Source: Spirochaetaceae bacterium (lineage in GTDB: Bacteria; Spirochaetota; Spirochaetia; DSM-27196; PWMO01). From it: 7,824 bases of DNA. Shown in pieces: positions 1-6,454 of this stretch. Within the stretch, counting starts at the first letter, position 1. Each line of letters begins with the position of its first letter. The translations under genes were made by a program, and so were the position numbers. The notes under the pieces were generated by a model. The model saw nothing but the letters and a program-made list of their open reading frames with translations. It did no database searches and had not been told where the DNA came from. The stretch covers positions 1 through 7,824 of the forward strand of contig PWMO01000516.1 in assembly GCA_003558175.1 (NCBI GenBank). Direction: 5' to 3'.

Positions 1-1790
1 GAACCTCGCATCCAGATGAACGCCACCGGCTGCCGGTCCCGATCGAGAAACCGCAGCTTCATTCCGCCGCGATGGGCTCCGGAGCGGAACTCAGGCCCGA
101 AGCCGGTTCGTTCTTCGATCCCCTCGCAGTTCACCTCTTCATAGCTCAGGATCCCGAAGCGTGCTTCCAGCTCTCCACGGTGCAGCTGCCACTGGCGCAG
201 AAACTCCTCCTCGTAGCGCTGCTTCAGTACGGCGTGATCCCCGGTTCTGATCTGCATCACCGCGTCTGCATCGGTGGTGGCGGTTGTCTGGTAGACCGGA
301 AGTGATGCCAGTACGTCATCCAGCGAAAAATCGACACGATAGGTCTCCCGCCTGTCGGTCGCCGCGCACCAGAGTGCGAACGGATCGGTCCATCCTGCGT
401 CGGCCTCGGGCTCCCTGACGTACAGCAGCTTGACCAGCGAACCGACTGCGGTCAGCGGGTCGCGGACCGTTGAAGGATGGATGATGGCCCCGCCGTTCGA
501 TCCTTCTCCCAGAATCGGTACCAGGTAGCCTTCTGCTCGCAGAGCGTGGGCAAGGTTGACCACGTTGGCTTCACCGACTTCGGCCTTGAACACTCGCGCG
601 CCAAATGCAGCCGCGATCTCGGTTACTCTGAGCGAGGTGGCATCGTTGGTTACTACTGCCAGCGGCAGATCACTCCCCGGCGGTCCCAGCTGCAGGCGCT
701 GCCAGGCCAGTTCGGCAAGCACGGTGAGCGCGAACCCCTGTTGCGCCGGCAGCGGCATGACCCGCCGCCTCCCGCGCACATAGGTTACCAGGTTGCCGCG
801 GTCTCCGTCGTTATCGGGGACGTAGCCGATCTGGAACCCCGCGTGCTCTGCGTGCGCCTCTTCCAGCAGGTCCATGCACGGCAGCAGCGAGTCGCCTTCG
901 GGGATTATGGCGTGTGAAATCTCTCCGGTGCGGTCGTTCAGTGAGCGAACCCGAAACCCCATCCGGCGCAAGAAGAGCCGGTCGATGGAGATACTGCGTG
1001 CGCTGCCGTTGAAGTCAATCACAATTCCGGCGCCCGCCTCTGCGACCGATGCAGCCATGCGCTCCAGCGCAGCGTTTGGCTCGGGAGCGGAGCCCGCAAT
1101 GACTTGTGCCACAAACGAGACGTACTCGTCCATCGCTTCCTGCTTCCAGCGCACATGAGCAAGATGCAGTTCCGCGATGCGTTCGGGCTCGAGTCCCCGG
1201 ACCGCTTCGCTCGCGCGGGCAACGTACGCTTCATCAGCTACGTTCATCCGGAAGGTCTTGATCAGACCGGCGGCGCGCTCGCCGTCAAGAACGGCTCCGT
1301 CCTGGAGCCCCAGCTTTACGCCGTTGTGCCCCACCGGATTGTGGCTGGCGGTGACATATACAAATCCCTCGACCTCGGCGCGGCGCTTGGTGTAGGCCAT
1401 GACTTCCGGGCCGGCGCATACCGCCAGCGAACGGACGGCGATATCATTGGCCAGCATGGCTCGCGCAAGGACATCGGCGATAGCAGGACCGGTCGGCCGG
1501 CTGTCGGTGCCGAGGGCGACAGTCGGTGGGAAGCGCACCGACCGTTCGCGCAGAAAGTCGGCGATGGTGCAACCGGCAACGGCAAGCAGCAGCTCATCGG
1601 CGGCGCTCAGCTCCGTGGCGCGACTCTCCTCATGGGAGGCAAAGACCTTGCGCCAGCCCGACACCGACAGAATGTAGCGGTCGAGCTCAGCCGCGAGGTC
1701 GGCCGGGTTGACGGTAACCGAGGTTCGCGGGATTGCGGCTGCGGGGTCGCACAGGAGCCTGCCGGTGACGGGATCGTAAATTTGCGTCAT
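1..1790 (-). CDS. Phosphoglucomutase/phosphomannomutase family protein (alpha-D-phosphohexomutase), 3' end outside window
   Basis: The minus-strand frame is open from ATG at 1790-1788 to the left edge (596 residues, no stop). Enzymes of this family move phosphate between C1 and C6 of hexose phosphates through a phosphoserine, feeding glycogen, cell-wall and nucleotide-sugar pathways in the cytoplasm. Visible motifs: YVTASHNP with catalytic Ser149 (codon at 1344-1346); the metal loop PDNDGDR with Asp326, Asp328, Asp330 and Arg331; the sugar-binding loop GEGSNGG at 428-434; and FIWMRG at the truncated end, where the family continues SGTEP (phosphate loop). An early SGWRKVFA segment (about residues 41-48) takes the place of the usual FGTSG-like N-terminal loop. 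At over 596 residues it is longer than the common 450-550. Glucose versus mannose specificity cannot be read from motifs. There is no Shine-Dalgarno, but the ATG lies just after a good promoter. It is transcribed away from the two-component operon. Confidence 0.93.
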   Translation of the reverse strand, partial: MTQIYDPVTGRLLCDPAAAIPRTSVTVNPADLAAELDRYILSVSGWRKVFASHEESRATELSAADELLLAVAGCTIADFLRERSVRFPPTVALGTDSRPTGPAIADVLARAMLANDIAVRSLAVCAGPEVMAYTKRRAEVEGFVYVTASHNPVGHNGVKLGLQDGAVLDGERAAGLIKTFRMNVADEAYVARASEAVRGLEPERIAELHLAHVRWKQEAMDEYVSFVAQVIAGSAPEPNAALERMAASVAEAGAGIVIDFNGSARSISIDRLFLRRMGFRVRSLNDRTGEISHAIIPEGDSLLPCMDLLEEAHAEHAGFQIGYVPDNDGDRGNLVTYVRGRRRVMPLPAQQGFALTVLAELAWQRLQLGPPGSDLPLAVVTNDATSLRVTEIAAAFGARVFKAEVGEANVVNLAHALRAEGYLVPILGEGSNGGAIIHPSTVRDPLTAVGSLVKLLYVREPEADAGWTDPFALWCAATDRRETYRVDFSLDDVLASLPVYQTTATTDADAVMQIRTGDHAVLKQRYEEEFLRQWQLHRGELEARFGILSYEEVNCEGIEERTGFGPEFRSGAHRGGMKLRFLDRDRQPVAFIWMRG

Positions 1791-1797
1791 CGGACGA

Positions 1798-1826
1798 ATA
1801 GTAACGGCGCACCGGGCCGCTGTCAA
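1798..1826 (-). promoter_or_regulatory. Sigma70-type promoter of the phosphohexomutase gene
   Basis: On the minus strand a perfect -35 TTGACA (1826-1821) is followed by a 17-bp spacer and a -10 TACTAT (1803-1798, 4 of 6 consensus bases). The predicted start of transcription, seven bases after the -10, is about 1791, one base before the ATG. The transcript would therefore have almost no leader, in keeping with the absence of a Shine-Dalgarno. Seen in sequence; activity is inferred. Confidence 0.66.
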
Positions 1827-1843
1827 CGCGACTCGGCAGCGGT

Positions 1844-1862
1844 GGCCGGAAGTTGACCGGCC
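1844..1862. repeat. Inverted repeat in the divergent control region
   Basis: GGCCGG at 1844-1849 and CCGGCC at 1857-1862 are perfect inverted arms around a 7-base centre (AAGTTGA). It lies upstream of the -35 of the minus-strand promoter and well upstream of the plus-strand one, so it could be an operator serving either gene. GC-rich arms of this size also arise by chance in such DNA, so a role is only possible. Confidence 0.35.
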
Positions 1863-1899
1863 GTGACCATTCTGCCGGCTGTGCCTCCTTCGCCGCTTA

Positions 1900-1937
1900 G
1901 CCGCCGGCCGCCGCGCTGTTCTGCCGCCGGCCGCCGC
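1900..1937. repeat. Perfect 15-bp GC-only direct repeat upstream of the response-regulator promoter
   Basis: The 15-mer GCCGCCGGCCGCCGC occurs at 1900-1914 and again at 1923-1937. The starts are 23 bp apart and the copies are separated by 8 bp. The second copy ends 28 bp before the -35 of the plus-strand promoter, abutting an AT-rich stretch. It may be a tandem binding site for a regulator or a small local duplication. It is non-coding, because it lies between divergent start codons. Confidence 0.6.
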
Positions 1938-1965
1938 ATTAAACAAAACCTGGTGCTCCGTTTTC

Positions 1966-1994
1966 TTGCAAAACCAGTCGATTATTCGTATAAA
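1966..1994 (+). promoter_or_regulatory. Sigma70-type promoter of the two-component operon
   Basis: TTGCAA at 1966-1971 (4 of 6 match to the -35 consensus), a 17-bp spacer, then TATAAA at 1989-1994 (5 of 6 match to the -10). Transcription would begin near 2001, giving a 17-base leader that contains the ribosome-binding site of the regulator gene. No other promoter is evident before the kinase gene, so this one probably drives both. Confidence 0.65.
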
Positions 1995-2002
1995 GGCATA
2001 AG

Positions 2003-2008
2003 TAGGAG
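2003..2008 (+). promoter_or_regulatory. Ribosome-binding site of the REC-STAS-REC gene
   Basis: TAGGAG ends 9 bases before the ATG at 2018, which fixes that start codon. It falls just inside the predicted transcript. Confidence 0.75.
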
Positions 2009-2017
2009 CCAAAAGTC

Positions 2018-3271
2018 ATGAAGAAGATCCTCGTAATCGATGAATCGGCGCTGTTCCGAGACTTTCTCGCCAAGAAGCTGGGCGAATACGGATTTGATGT
2101 GTCGGTTGCGGTGAACGGGCTCGACGGCTCGGTGAAAGTGCGCCAGCAGATGCCTAATCTCGTCATCATGGACTACTATCTCTCTCGCAGCAGTTCGCTT
2201 GAAGTGCTGGAAAAGATGCGCAACGACCCCAATACCGCTGAAACGCCGGTTATCATGGCGTCGGCCAAAATCGATCGCGAGAAGCTGCTGCAGGTGGCGC
2301 GCTTCAAGGTCAAAAAGTTTTTTACCAAGCCGGTGCGTGTAGACGCGTTGCTGAACGCGGTAGCAGAGAGCGTGGGTGTTGAGCTCGATATGGATAACAC
2401 TCCCTGCATCGTGGACGCCCACGTTAACGACGACGTTGTCTTCGTGGAAATCGCAGAGGGGCTCAACCGCGAAAAGCTGGAGCTTCTACGCTACAAGATC
2501 AAGGAGCTACTCGATCTCTACGAGCTCTCCGTCGTCAAGGTGCTCCTGCTGATGTCGAACGTCAACGTTTCGGCAAACGATTCAATGAAGCTGGGGATGC
2601 TGCTGCGCACGGTGCTGCAGTACGCCAAGCCGCGCAATGTTCGTATTCTGACCAACTCGGACTATGTGTCGCGCTACGTTGCCGGACAGGACGAAATGGC
2701 GGGGGTAGAGGTGACCAACAGCCTCGAGAAGGCGATGGCCGGCCTGCTTGGACGCAAGACGGGGACATATATCGATCCGTCGCAGAAGGTAGCGCAACAG
2801 GAGTTCCTGCAGGTGGCGGCGCCCAAGAAGGAACGCGGCGAGTCAATTGACATGAAGTTCGAGGCCGAGAAGTCGCAGCGGTTTGATCTGCACGAGCTCG
2901 ATGAGAACCTCACGTTCGCCGTAGTAGATGACGACGTCGTAATTCAGGAGTTGATCAAGACCGCCTTCTCCGACACGCACTTCAGCATCAAGGCGTACCA
3001 GAACGGCAAGCTCTTCGTGGACGATCCGGAATCTGAGACGGTCGCACTGGTCTTTCTGGACCTGATGATGCCCGAGATGGACGGGTTTCAGGTGCTCAAC
3101 GAGCTGAGTAAACGGCGAACCGATATGCCGGTCATCGTTCTCTCCGCGTTGTCACAGCAGGAGACGGTGGTGCGGGCGCTGAAGCTGGGAGTCAAGAGCT
3201 ACATGATCAAACCGTTAAACCCAACGGCGGTGCGCAAGAAAGCAACCGAAATCCTCAAGGCGAGTTTCTGA
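2018..3271 (+). CDS. Response regulator with two receiver domains flanking a STAS-like domain
   Basis: 417-residue cytosolic signalling protein. Receiver 1 (about 1-122) has the acidic pair Asp8/Glu9, phosphoacceptor Asp52, Ser82 and Lys104. The middle (about 130-245) resembles an STAS (anti-sigma-factor antagonist) domain: a strand VVFVEIAEGL, a helix, a strand VVKVLLLMSNVNV, then NDSMKLGMLL aligning with the family's DSSGLGxLL, and finally SLEKAM. This puts Ser189 at the site that is phosphorylated in SpoIIAA-type proteins. After a charged linker (about 250-297), receiver 2 (298-417) has Asp304-306, phosphoacceptor Asp348 in LDLMMPEMDG, Ser376 and Lys398. There is no DNA-binding or enzymatic output domain, so the output is probably binding to a partner protein. 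The gene has a good Shine-Dalgarno and promoter and ends 5 bp before the hybrid kinase start, so the two are very likely translated from one mRNA and work together. The receivers are certain; the STAS call is by pattern only. Confidence 0.9.
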   Translation: MKKILVIDESALFRDFLAKKLGEYGFDVSVAVNGLDGSVKVRQQMPNLVIMDYYLSRSSSLEVLEKMRNDPNTAETPVIMASAKIDREKLLQVARFKVKKFFTKPVRVDALLNAVAESVGVELDMDNTPCIVDAHVNDDVVFVEIAEGLNREKLELLRYKIKELLDLYELSVVKVLLLMSNVNVSANDSMKLGMLLRTVLQYAKPRNVRILTNSDYVSRYVAGQDEMAGVEVTNSLEKAMAGLLGRKTGTYIDPSQKVAQQEFLQVAAPKKERGESIDMKFEAEKSQRFDLHELDENLTFAVVDDDVVIQELIKTAFSDTHFSIKAYQNGKLFVDDPESETVALVFLDLMMPEMDGFQVLNELSKRRTDMPVIVLSALSQQETVVRALKLGVKSYMIKPLNPTAVRKKATEILKASF

Positions 3272-3276
3272 CCGCA

Positions 3277-4803
3277 ATGAAACCGGTGCCGCCTCTCGCA
3301 CCCCACGGCCGCCAGTTCCAGGTCATCTTCGACCACTCTCCAGTCGGTCTGCTGGTGCTCGACAGCGGTGCGCATATCATTCACTGCAACCGTGTGTTAG
3401 AGAAGATGCTGGGGGTAGCAAGCGTCGAGCTTCGGGGCCGGAGACTGAGTACGTTTGTGGTGGCGGAGGACGCCGATTCATTTCAGCGGCTCTATGACGA
3501 TGTCGCCGCGGACCGGCAGCCGCACTTCCGCACCAACCTGCGCTATCTGCGTGGCGACGGCGAGCAAGCGTGGTGTCGCATGGACGTCGCCCGGGTGAGT
3601 TCCGATGGGCATTCTCCGTTCATTTTTGCGCTGGTAGAAGACATCACCGAGCAGAAGAGCGGGGAGGATCGGCTCAAACAGGAGAAGGAGGTTGCCGAGC
3701 GCTCAACCAGGATCAAATCGGCCTTCCTCGCCAACATGAGCCACGAGATCCGCACTCCGCTGCATACCATCACCGGCATGACCGAGCTGATGCTTGACAC
3801 ACGCCTTGACGAAGAGCAGCGCGAGTACGCGCAGCAGGTGCGGTTCTCCGCCGAGGTATTGCTCAACCTGATAAACGACATCCTGGATTTCTCCAAGATA
3901 GAGGCAGGGAAGCTCTCGCTCGAAGTGATTGAGTTCGCCCTGGCATCCATGACTGAAGAGGCTGTCGATCTGGTGAGTCTGGAAGCTCACAAGAAAGGCC
4001 TCGAAGTGCTGCTCTATCTTGATCCGCGCCTGCCTCAGCTTGTTCGCGGAGACCCCGCGCGTCTGCGCCAGATAATCGTTAACCTGTTCAACAACGCGGT
4101 TAAGTTTACTCCCACCGGTCACGTATACCTGCGGGTCACGCCGGTGCGCACGACGTCGCGGCGGGTCACCGTGATGTTTGAGGTGATCGACACCGGAATC
4201 GGCATTCCCGAGACAAAACTTGCTTCGCTGTTCAAGGCGTTCTCTCAGGTGGATTCTTCTACCACGCGACGGTTTGGCGGCACCGGTCTTGGATTGTCAA
4301 TCTCGCGTAATCTTGTCCAGCTGATGGATGGACAGATTGGCGTGAAAAGCCAGGAGAACAAGGGGTCCACGTTCTGGTTCACCGTGCCGTTCCCGTCTTC
4401 TTCCGAGTTGAACGGGGAGCCGGCCAATCGGTTCGATCAGCCGATCTCGGTTCTGGTAGTAGATGACAGCGAGCTTGCGCGGTCGGTGCTGCGCAGCTAC
4501 GTAGAGTCCTGGGGAGGCACGGTATCCGAGGCGGGCAGCGGCAGCGAGGCGCTTGAGGTTCTCAAGCGAGCCGCGAACGAAGGAAGACCGTACGACGTGG
4601 CGTTGATCGATCTGTTGATGCACGGCATGGACGGCTGGCAGCTGGCCAGCGAGATCAATTCCGACAAGGATATCAATTCCACGCGACTCGTGTTGCTCAG
4701 CCCGGCCGGCCGGATGGCCGGCGAAGCCAAGATGAAGTTAAGAAGGGGTTCAACGCATACGTCAACAAGCCGGTTCGCCGCGATGAGTTGTTCGAAACGT
4801 TGA
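3277..4803 (+). CDS. Soluble hybrid histidine kinase, 5' part (PAS-HisKA-HATPase-partial REC), frameshifted
   Basis: Sensor kinase without signal peptide or membrane segment, so it acts in the cytoplasm. The order is: PAS-like domain (about 13-125, ending EDITEQK), a short coiled linker, HisKA dimerisation domain with FLANMSHEIRTPL (His156 is the phosphorylation site), then HATPase_c with the N box (NLFNNAVKFT, Asn273), G1 DTGIGI (305-310), FKAFSQVD (319-326) and G2 GGTGLGL (334-340). A receiver starts at 390, with Asp396/397, phosphoacceptor Asp445 and Ser475. After about residue 487 the frame leaves the family pattern and runs through 20-odd unrelated residues to TGA at 4801-4803. The proper end of this receiver (GFNAYVNKPVRRDELFETL) continues one frame back, from 4740. 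All kinase motifs are intact in this part. The ATG at 3277 follows the previous stop by 5 bp; its Shine-Dalgarno is weak, so translational coupling is likely. Confidence 0.92.
   Translation: MKPVPPLAPHGRQFQVIFDHSPVGLLVLDSGAHIIHCNRVLEKMLGVASVELRGRRLSTFVVAEDADSFQRLYDDVAADRQPHFRTNLRYLRGDGEQAWCRMDVARVSSDGHSPFIFALVEDITEQKSGEDRLKQEKEVAERSTRIKSAFLANMSHEIRTPLHTITGMTELMLDTRLDEEQREYAQQVRFSAEVLLNLINDILDFSKIEAGKLSLEVIEFALASMTEEAVDLVSLEAHKKGLEVLLYLDPRLPQLVRGDPARLRQIIVNLFNNAVKFTPTGHVYLRVTPVRTTSRRVTVMFEVIDTGIGIPETKLASLFKAFSQVDSSTTRRFGGTGLGLSISRNLVQLMDGQIGVKSQENKGSTFWFTVPFPSSSELNGEPANRFDQPISVLVVDDSELARSVLRSYVESWGGTVSEAGSGSEALEVLKRAANEGRPYDVALIDLLMHGMDGWQLASEINSDKDINSTRLVLLSPAGRMAGEAKMKLRRGSTHTSTSRFAAMSCSKR
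4705..4722 (+). repeat. Strong GC hairpin just upstream of the frame break
   Basis: GCCGGCC (4705-4711), loop GGAT, GGCCGGC (4716-4722): a perfect 7-bp all-GC stem inside the kinase gene. It ends about 16-23 bases before the point where the reading frame shifts. Such a stem can disturb sequencing, and it could conceivably influence the ribosome, although known frameshift stimulators usually lie downstream as structures or upstream as Shine-Dalgarno sequences. Confidence 0.5.
4738..4748 (+). other. Frameshift site in the hybrid kinase gene (one base missing)
   Basis: Upstream codons read GEAKMKL and downstream codons, one frame back, read KKGFNAYVNKP, which is a continuous receiver-domain sequence. 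Adding one base anywhere between 4738 and 4748 restores a single frame of 808 residues. For example, a fifth G in GGGG (4745-4748) would give KMKLRRGFNAYV. The interval also carries tandem rare-type arginine codons AGA AGG in the upstream frame. A natural mutation, a homopolymer undercall and ribosomal -1 slippage all remain possible. Confidence 0.85.
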
Positions 4804-5702
4804 AGACGATCGCAACCGCCGAAATCGACCTTGGATCACCGGAAGATGAGTCGGATGCGGCGGTGACCTCCGTTTCTCCCGGGGCAGCGGCTTCTGGACG
4901 CACCAGGGTCATCCTGGTGGCTGAGGATCACTTCGTGAACCAGCAGCTCTTCAAGACCATTCTGGAGAAACGCGGTTATCAGACCGTGCTGGCATCCAAC
5001 GGCCGTGAAGCGGTGACGGAAGCGCAGACCCGATCCCCGGATCTCATCTTTATGGACGTGCAGATGCCCGAGATGAATGGTTACGAGGCCACCTCGCAGA
5101 TACGTCAACTTGGGATCAGCACGCCGATTATCGCGGTTACCGCCAGTGCTCTGAAGGGAGAATCCGAGAAGTGTCTTGCAGTGGGCATGAACGACTTCCT
5201 GCCAAAACCGTTCAAGGCCAGGGATGTCTTCCCGGTGCTGGATCGCTGGATCGACTCAGCCGACTTTGAGCAGGAAGGCGAAGAGATTGCCGAACTGGAA
5301 GCGGTCGACGGCGAGGAGGAGAGTGCCGCAATCTTTGACTTCGAGTCGGCCGTAGAGTCCTTCATGAATAAGCCGGAGGTCGTGACCCGCGTGGTGCAGG
5401 GCTTCATCGACCGCACCGGTGAGCGCTTTGCAGCCATGCAAGAGGCGCTTGAACGTGGAGATCTGAAGACCGTGGGTAGCGAGGCGCACGCCATCAAGGG
5501 CGGCGCCTGGAATCTCAGTGCGATCGCGCTGGGGAATGCCGCGGCGGCGGTTGAGCGCGGCGCGCATGCGGCGGCAATCGGTGCCGAGGAGGCGGCTGCA
5601 GCCGATCAAGCGGGCACGCCTCTGGAGACGCTGTATCAAGACTTAGTGCACGAGTTCAATCGGTTTGCCGAGCATTGCCGGCATCACCCTGAGTTGCACT
5701 GA
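4740..5702 (+). CDS. Soluble hybrid histidine kinase, 3' part (end of REC1, REC2, HPt), frameshifted
   Basis: This is the continuation of the kinase frame after the shift. It begins with the last strand and helix of receiver 1 (NKP lysine codon at 4767-4769). A linker rich in Ser, Ala and Asp follows. Receiver 2 begins VILVAEDHFVNQQL, with phosphoacceptor Asp in IFMDVQMPEMNG (codon 5055-5057), Thr in AVTAS and Lys in LPKPFKA. A second acidic linker leads to a C-terminal HPt domain with SEAHAIKGGAWNLSA, whose His (codon 5487-5489) is the phosphotransfer site. Family knowledge predicts the relay His to Asp to His, then on to an external receiver, most simply the REC-STAS-REC protein upstream. 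Read alone, the only nearby start is a TTG at 4788, inside the last helix of receiver 1 and without a clear Shine-Dalgarno, so an independent protein is unlikely. The last 19 bp overlap the tail of the convergent methyltransferase gene. Confidence 0.88.
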   Translation, partial: KKGFNAYVNKPVRRDELFETLKTIATAEIDLGSPEDESDAAVTSVSPGAAASGRTRVILVAEDHFVNQQLFKTILEKRGYQTVLASNGREAVTEAQTRSPDLIFMDVQMPEMNGYEATSQIRQLGISTPIIAVTASALKGESEKCLAVGMNDFLPKPFKARDVFPVLDRWIDSADFEQEGEEIAELEAVDGEEESAAIFDFESAVESFMNKPEVVTRVVQGFIDRTGERFAAMQEALERGDLKTVGSEAHAIKGGAWNLSAIALGNAAAAVERGAHAAAIGAEEAAAADQAGTPLETLYQDLVHEFNRFAEHCRHHPELH

Positions 5703-6454
5703 CGCTCCGCGTAGATATCGCCCGAGCGCATAGCTGCCGGAATCCGACGCAGATAGTCTCGCAGTTCGTCGGCAGTGATCCAGTGGTCAAACAGGAACCG
5801 CATCGACTCCGCAGTCGACACGTTGTACCGATAAGAAGCCAGATTCTCAAGCGAGTCGATGCAGCGCTGTGCTGTTTTGACAGCGGCAGGAAGTAACTCG
5901 AACGAAAGCGCTTGCACCGGTTCGGACAACGACGCGATGACGCGATCTTCGTGGCCCTCCACGTCAATCTTGATGAATGCCGGATTGCCGTGGCGTTGGA
6001 TCAGGCCGTCCAGAGTTGTCGACGGGACCGTGTATTGCCGGTCCCAGCGCACGGCACCAAACTCGCGCGTCTCTGCGGCTTGCGCCAGCCAGCGGCGTGA
6101 AACCGAGGCCAGGGTAGGATTTCTTTGCGGGACGAAGAGCACCGTGTCCTCGCCGCTATCCGATACGGCTTCGTAGACCAGCGAAACGCGCCGCTCCCGT
6201 CCGTACAGACATTCGAGGATCGGGCGACATGTCGGCAGCGGCTCGACCGCCACAACTCGCGCGCCGAGCTGCAGCCAGGGCCTGATGCGATTTCCAACGT
6301 GAGATCCGATGTCAAACGCCAGGTCACCCTGACCCATGAACCGGGAATAGAAACGGCGCATACGGCTGCGCCGCCACGGGATGGCATAGTAGATGATCAG
6401 CGACCGCAGCAGTCCGAGGGTCACGGCGGCGCCGTTTATCTGCGATCTGCTCAT
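5684..6454 (-). CDS. FkbM-family SAM-dependent methyltransferase
   Basis: 256-residue protein starting at ATG 6454-6452, which overlaps the stop of the upstream reductase gene as ATGA. An in-frame ATG at 6481 exists but lies inside that gene, so the overlap start is preferred. Near residues 46-56 the SAM-binding motif I reads LAFDIGSHVGNR, followed by strand 2 ending VVAVEP (Glu71, expected to hold the ribose). The FkbM signature FIKIDVEGHE is at about 161-169. FkbM enzymes are O-methyltransferases acting on sugars, polyketides or lipids. The substrate cannot be told here. An N-terminal stretch with hydrophobic and basic residues (TLGLLRSLIIYYAIPWRR) may touch the membrane but is short for a true transmembrane segment. 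Its coupling to a riboflavin gene is odd and may be transcriptional convenience only. There is no terminator between it and the convergent kinase gene. Confidence 0.88.
   Translation of the reverse strand: MSRSQINGAAVTLGLLRSLIIYYAIPWRRSRMRRFYSRFMGQGDLAFDIGSHVGNRIRPWLQLGARVVAVEPLPTCRPILECLYGRERRVSLVYEAVSDSGEDTVLFVPQRNPTLASVSRRWLAQAAETREFGAVRWDRQYTVPSTTLDGLIQRHGNPAFIKIDVEGHEDRVIASLSEPVQALSFELLPAAVKTAQRCIDSLENLASYRYNVSTAESMRFLFDHWITADELRDYLRRIPAAMRSGDIYAERQCNSG

Noticed and set aside
1104..1856. A 250-codon plus-strand open frame opposite the mutase gene
   Set aside because: It is antisense to a minus-strand frame with clear phosphohexomutase motifs, and its translation has no recognisable domain. 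It is an open shadow frame of GC-rich coding DNA.
4734..4748. Programmed -1 frameshifting as the explanation of the kinase break
   Set aside because: There is no standard slippery heptamer and no downstream stem-loop. The hairpin is on the unusual upstream side and AGA AGG pairs usually favour +1. Not excluded, but less likely than a lost base.
4788..4803. TTG at 4788 as the start of a separate REC-HPt protein
   Set aside because: It lies inside the last helix of receiver 1, has no clear Shine-Dalgarno, and the same frame upstream encodes the matching end of that receiver.
5671..5720. Bidirectional terminator between the convergent genes
   Set aside because: Only a short TGCCGGCA palindrome is seen, inside coding sequence, with no U-tract on either strand.
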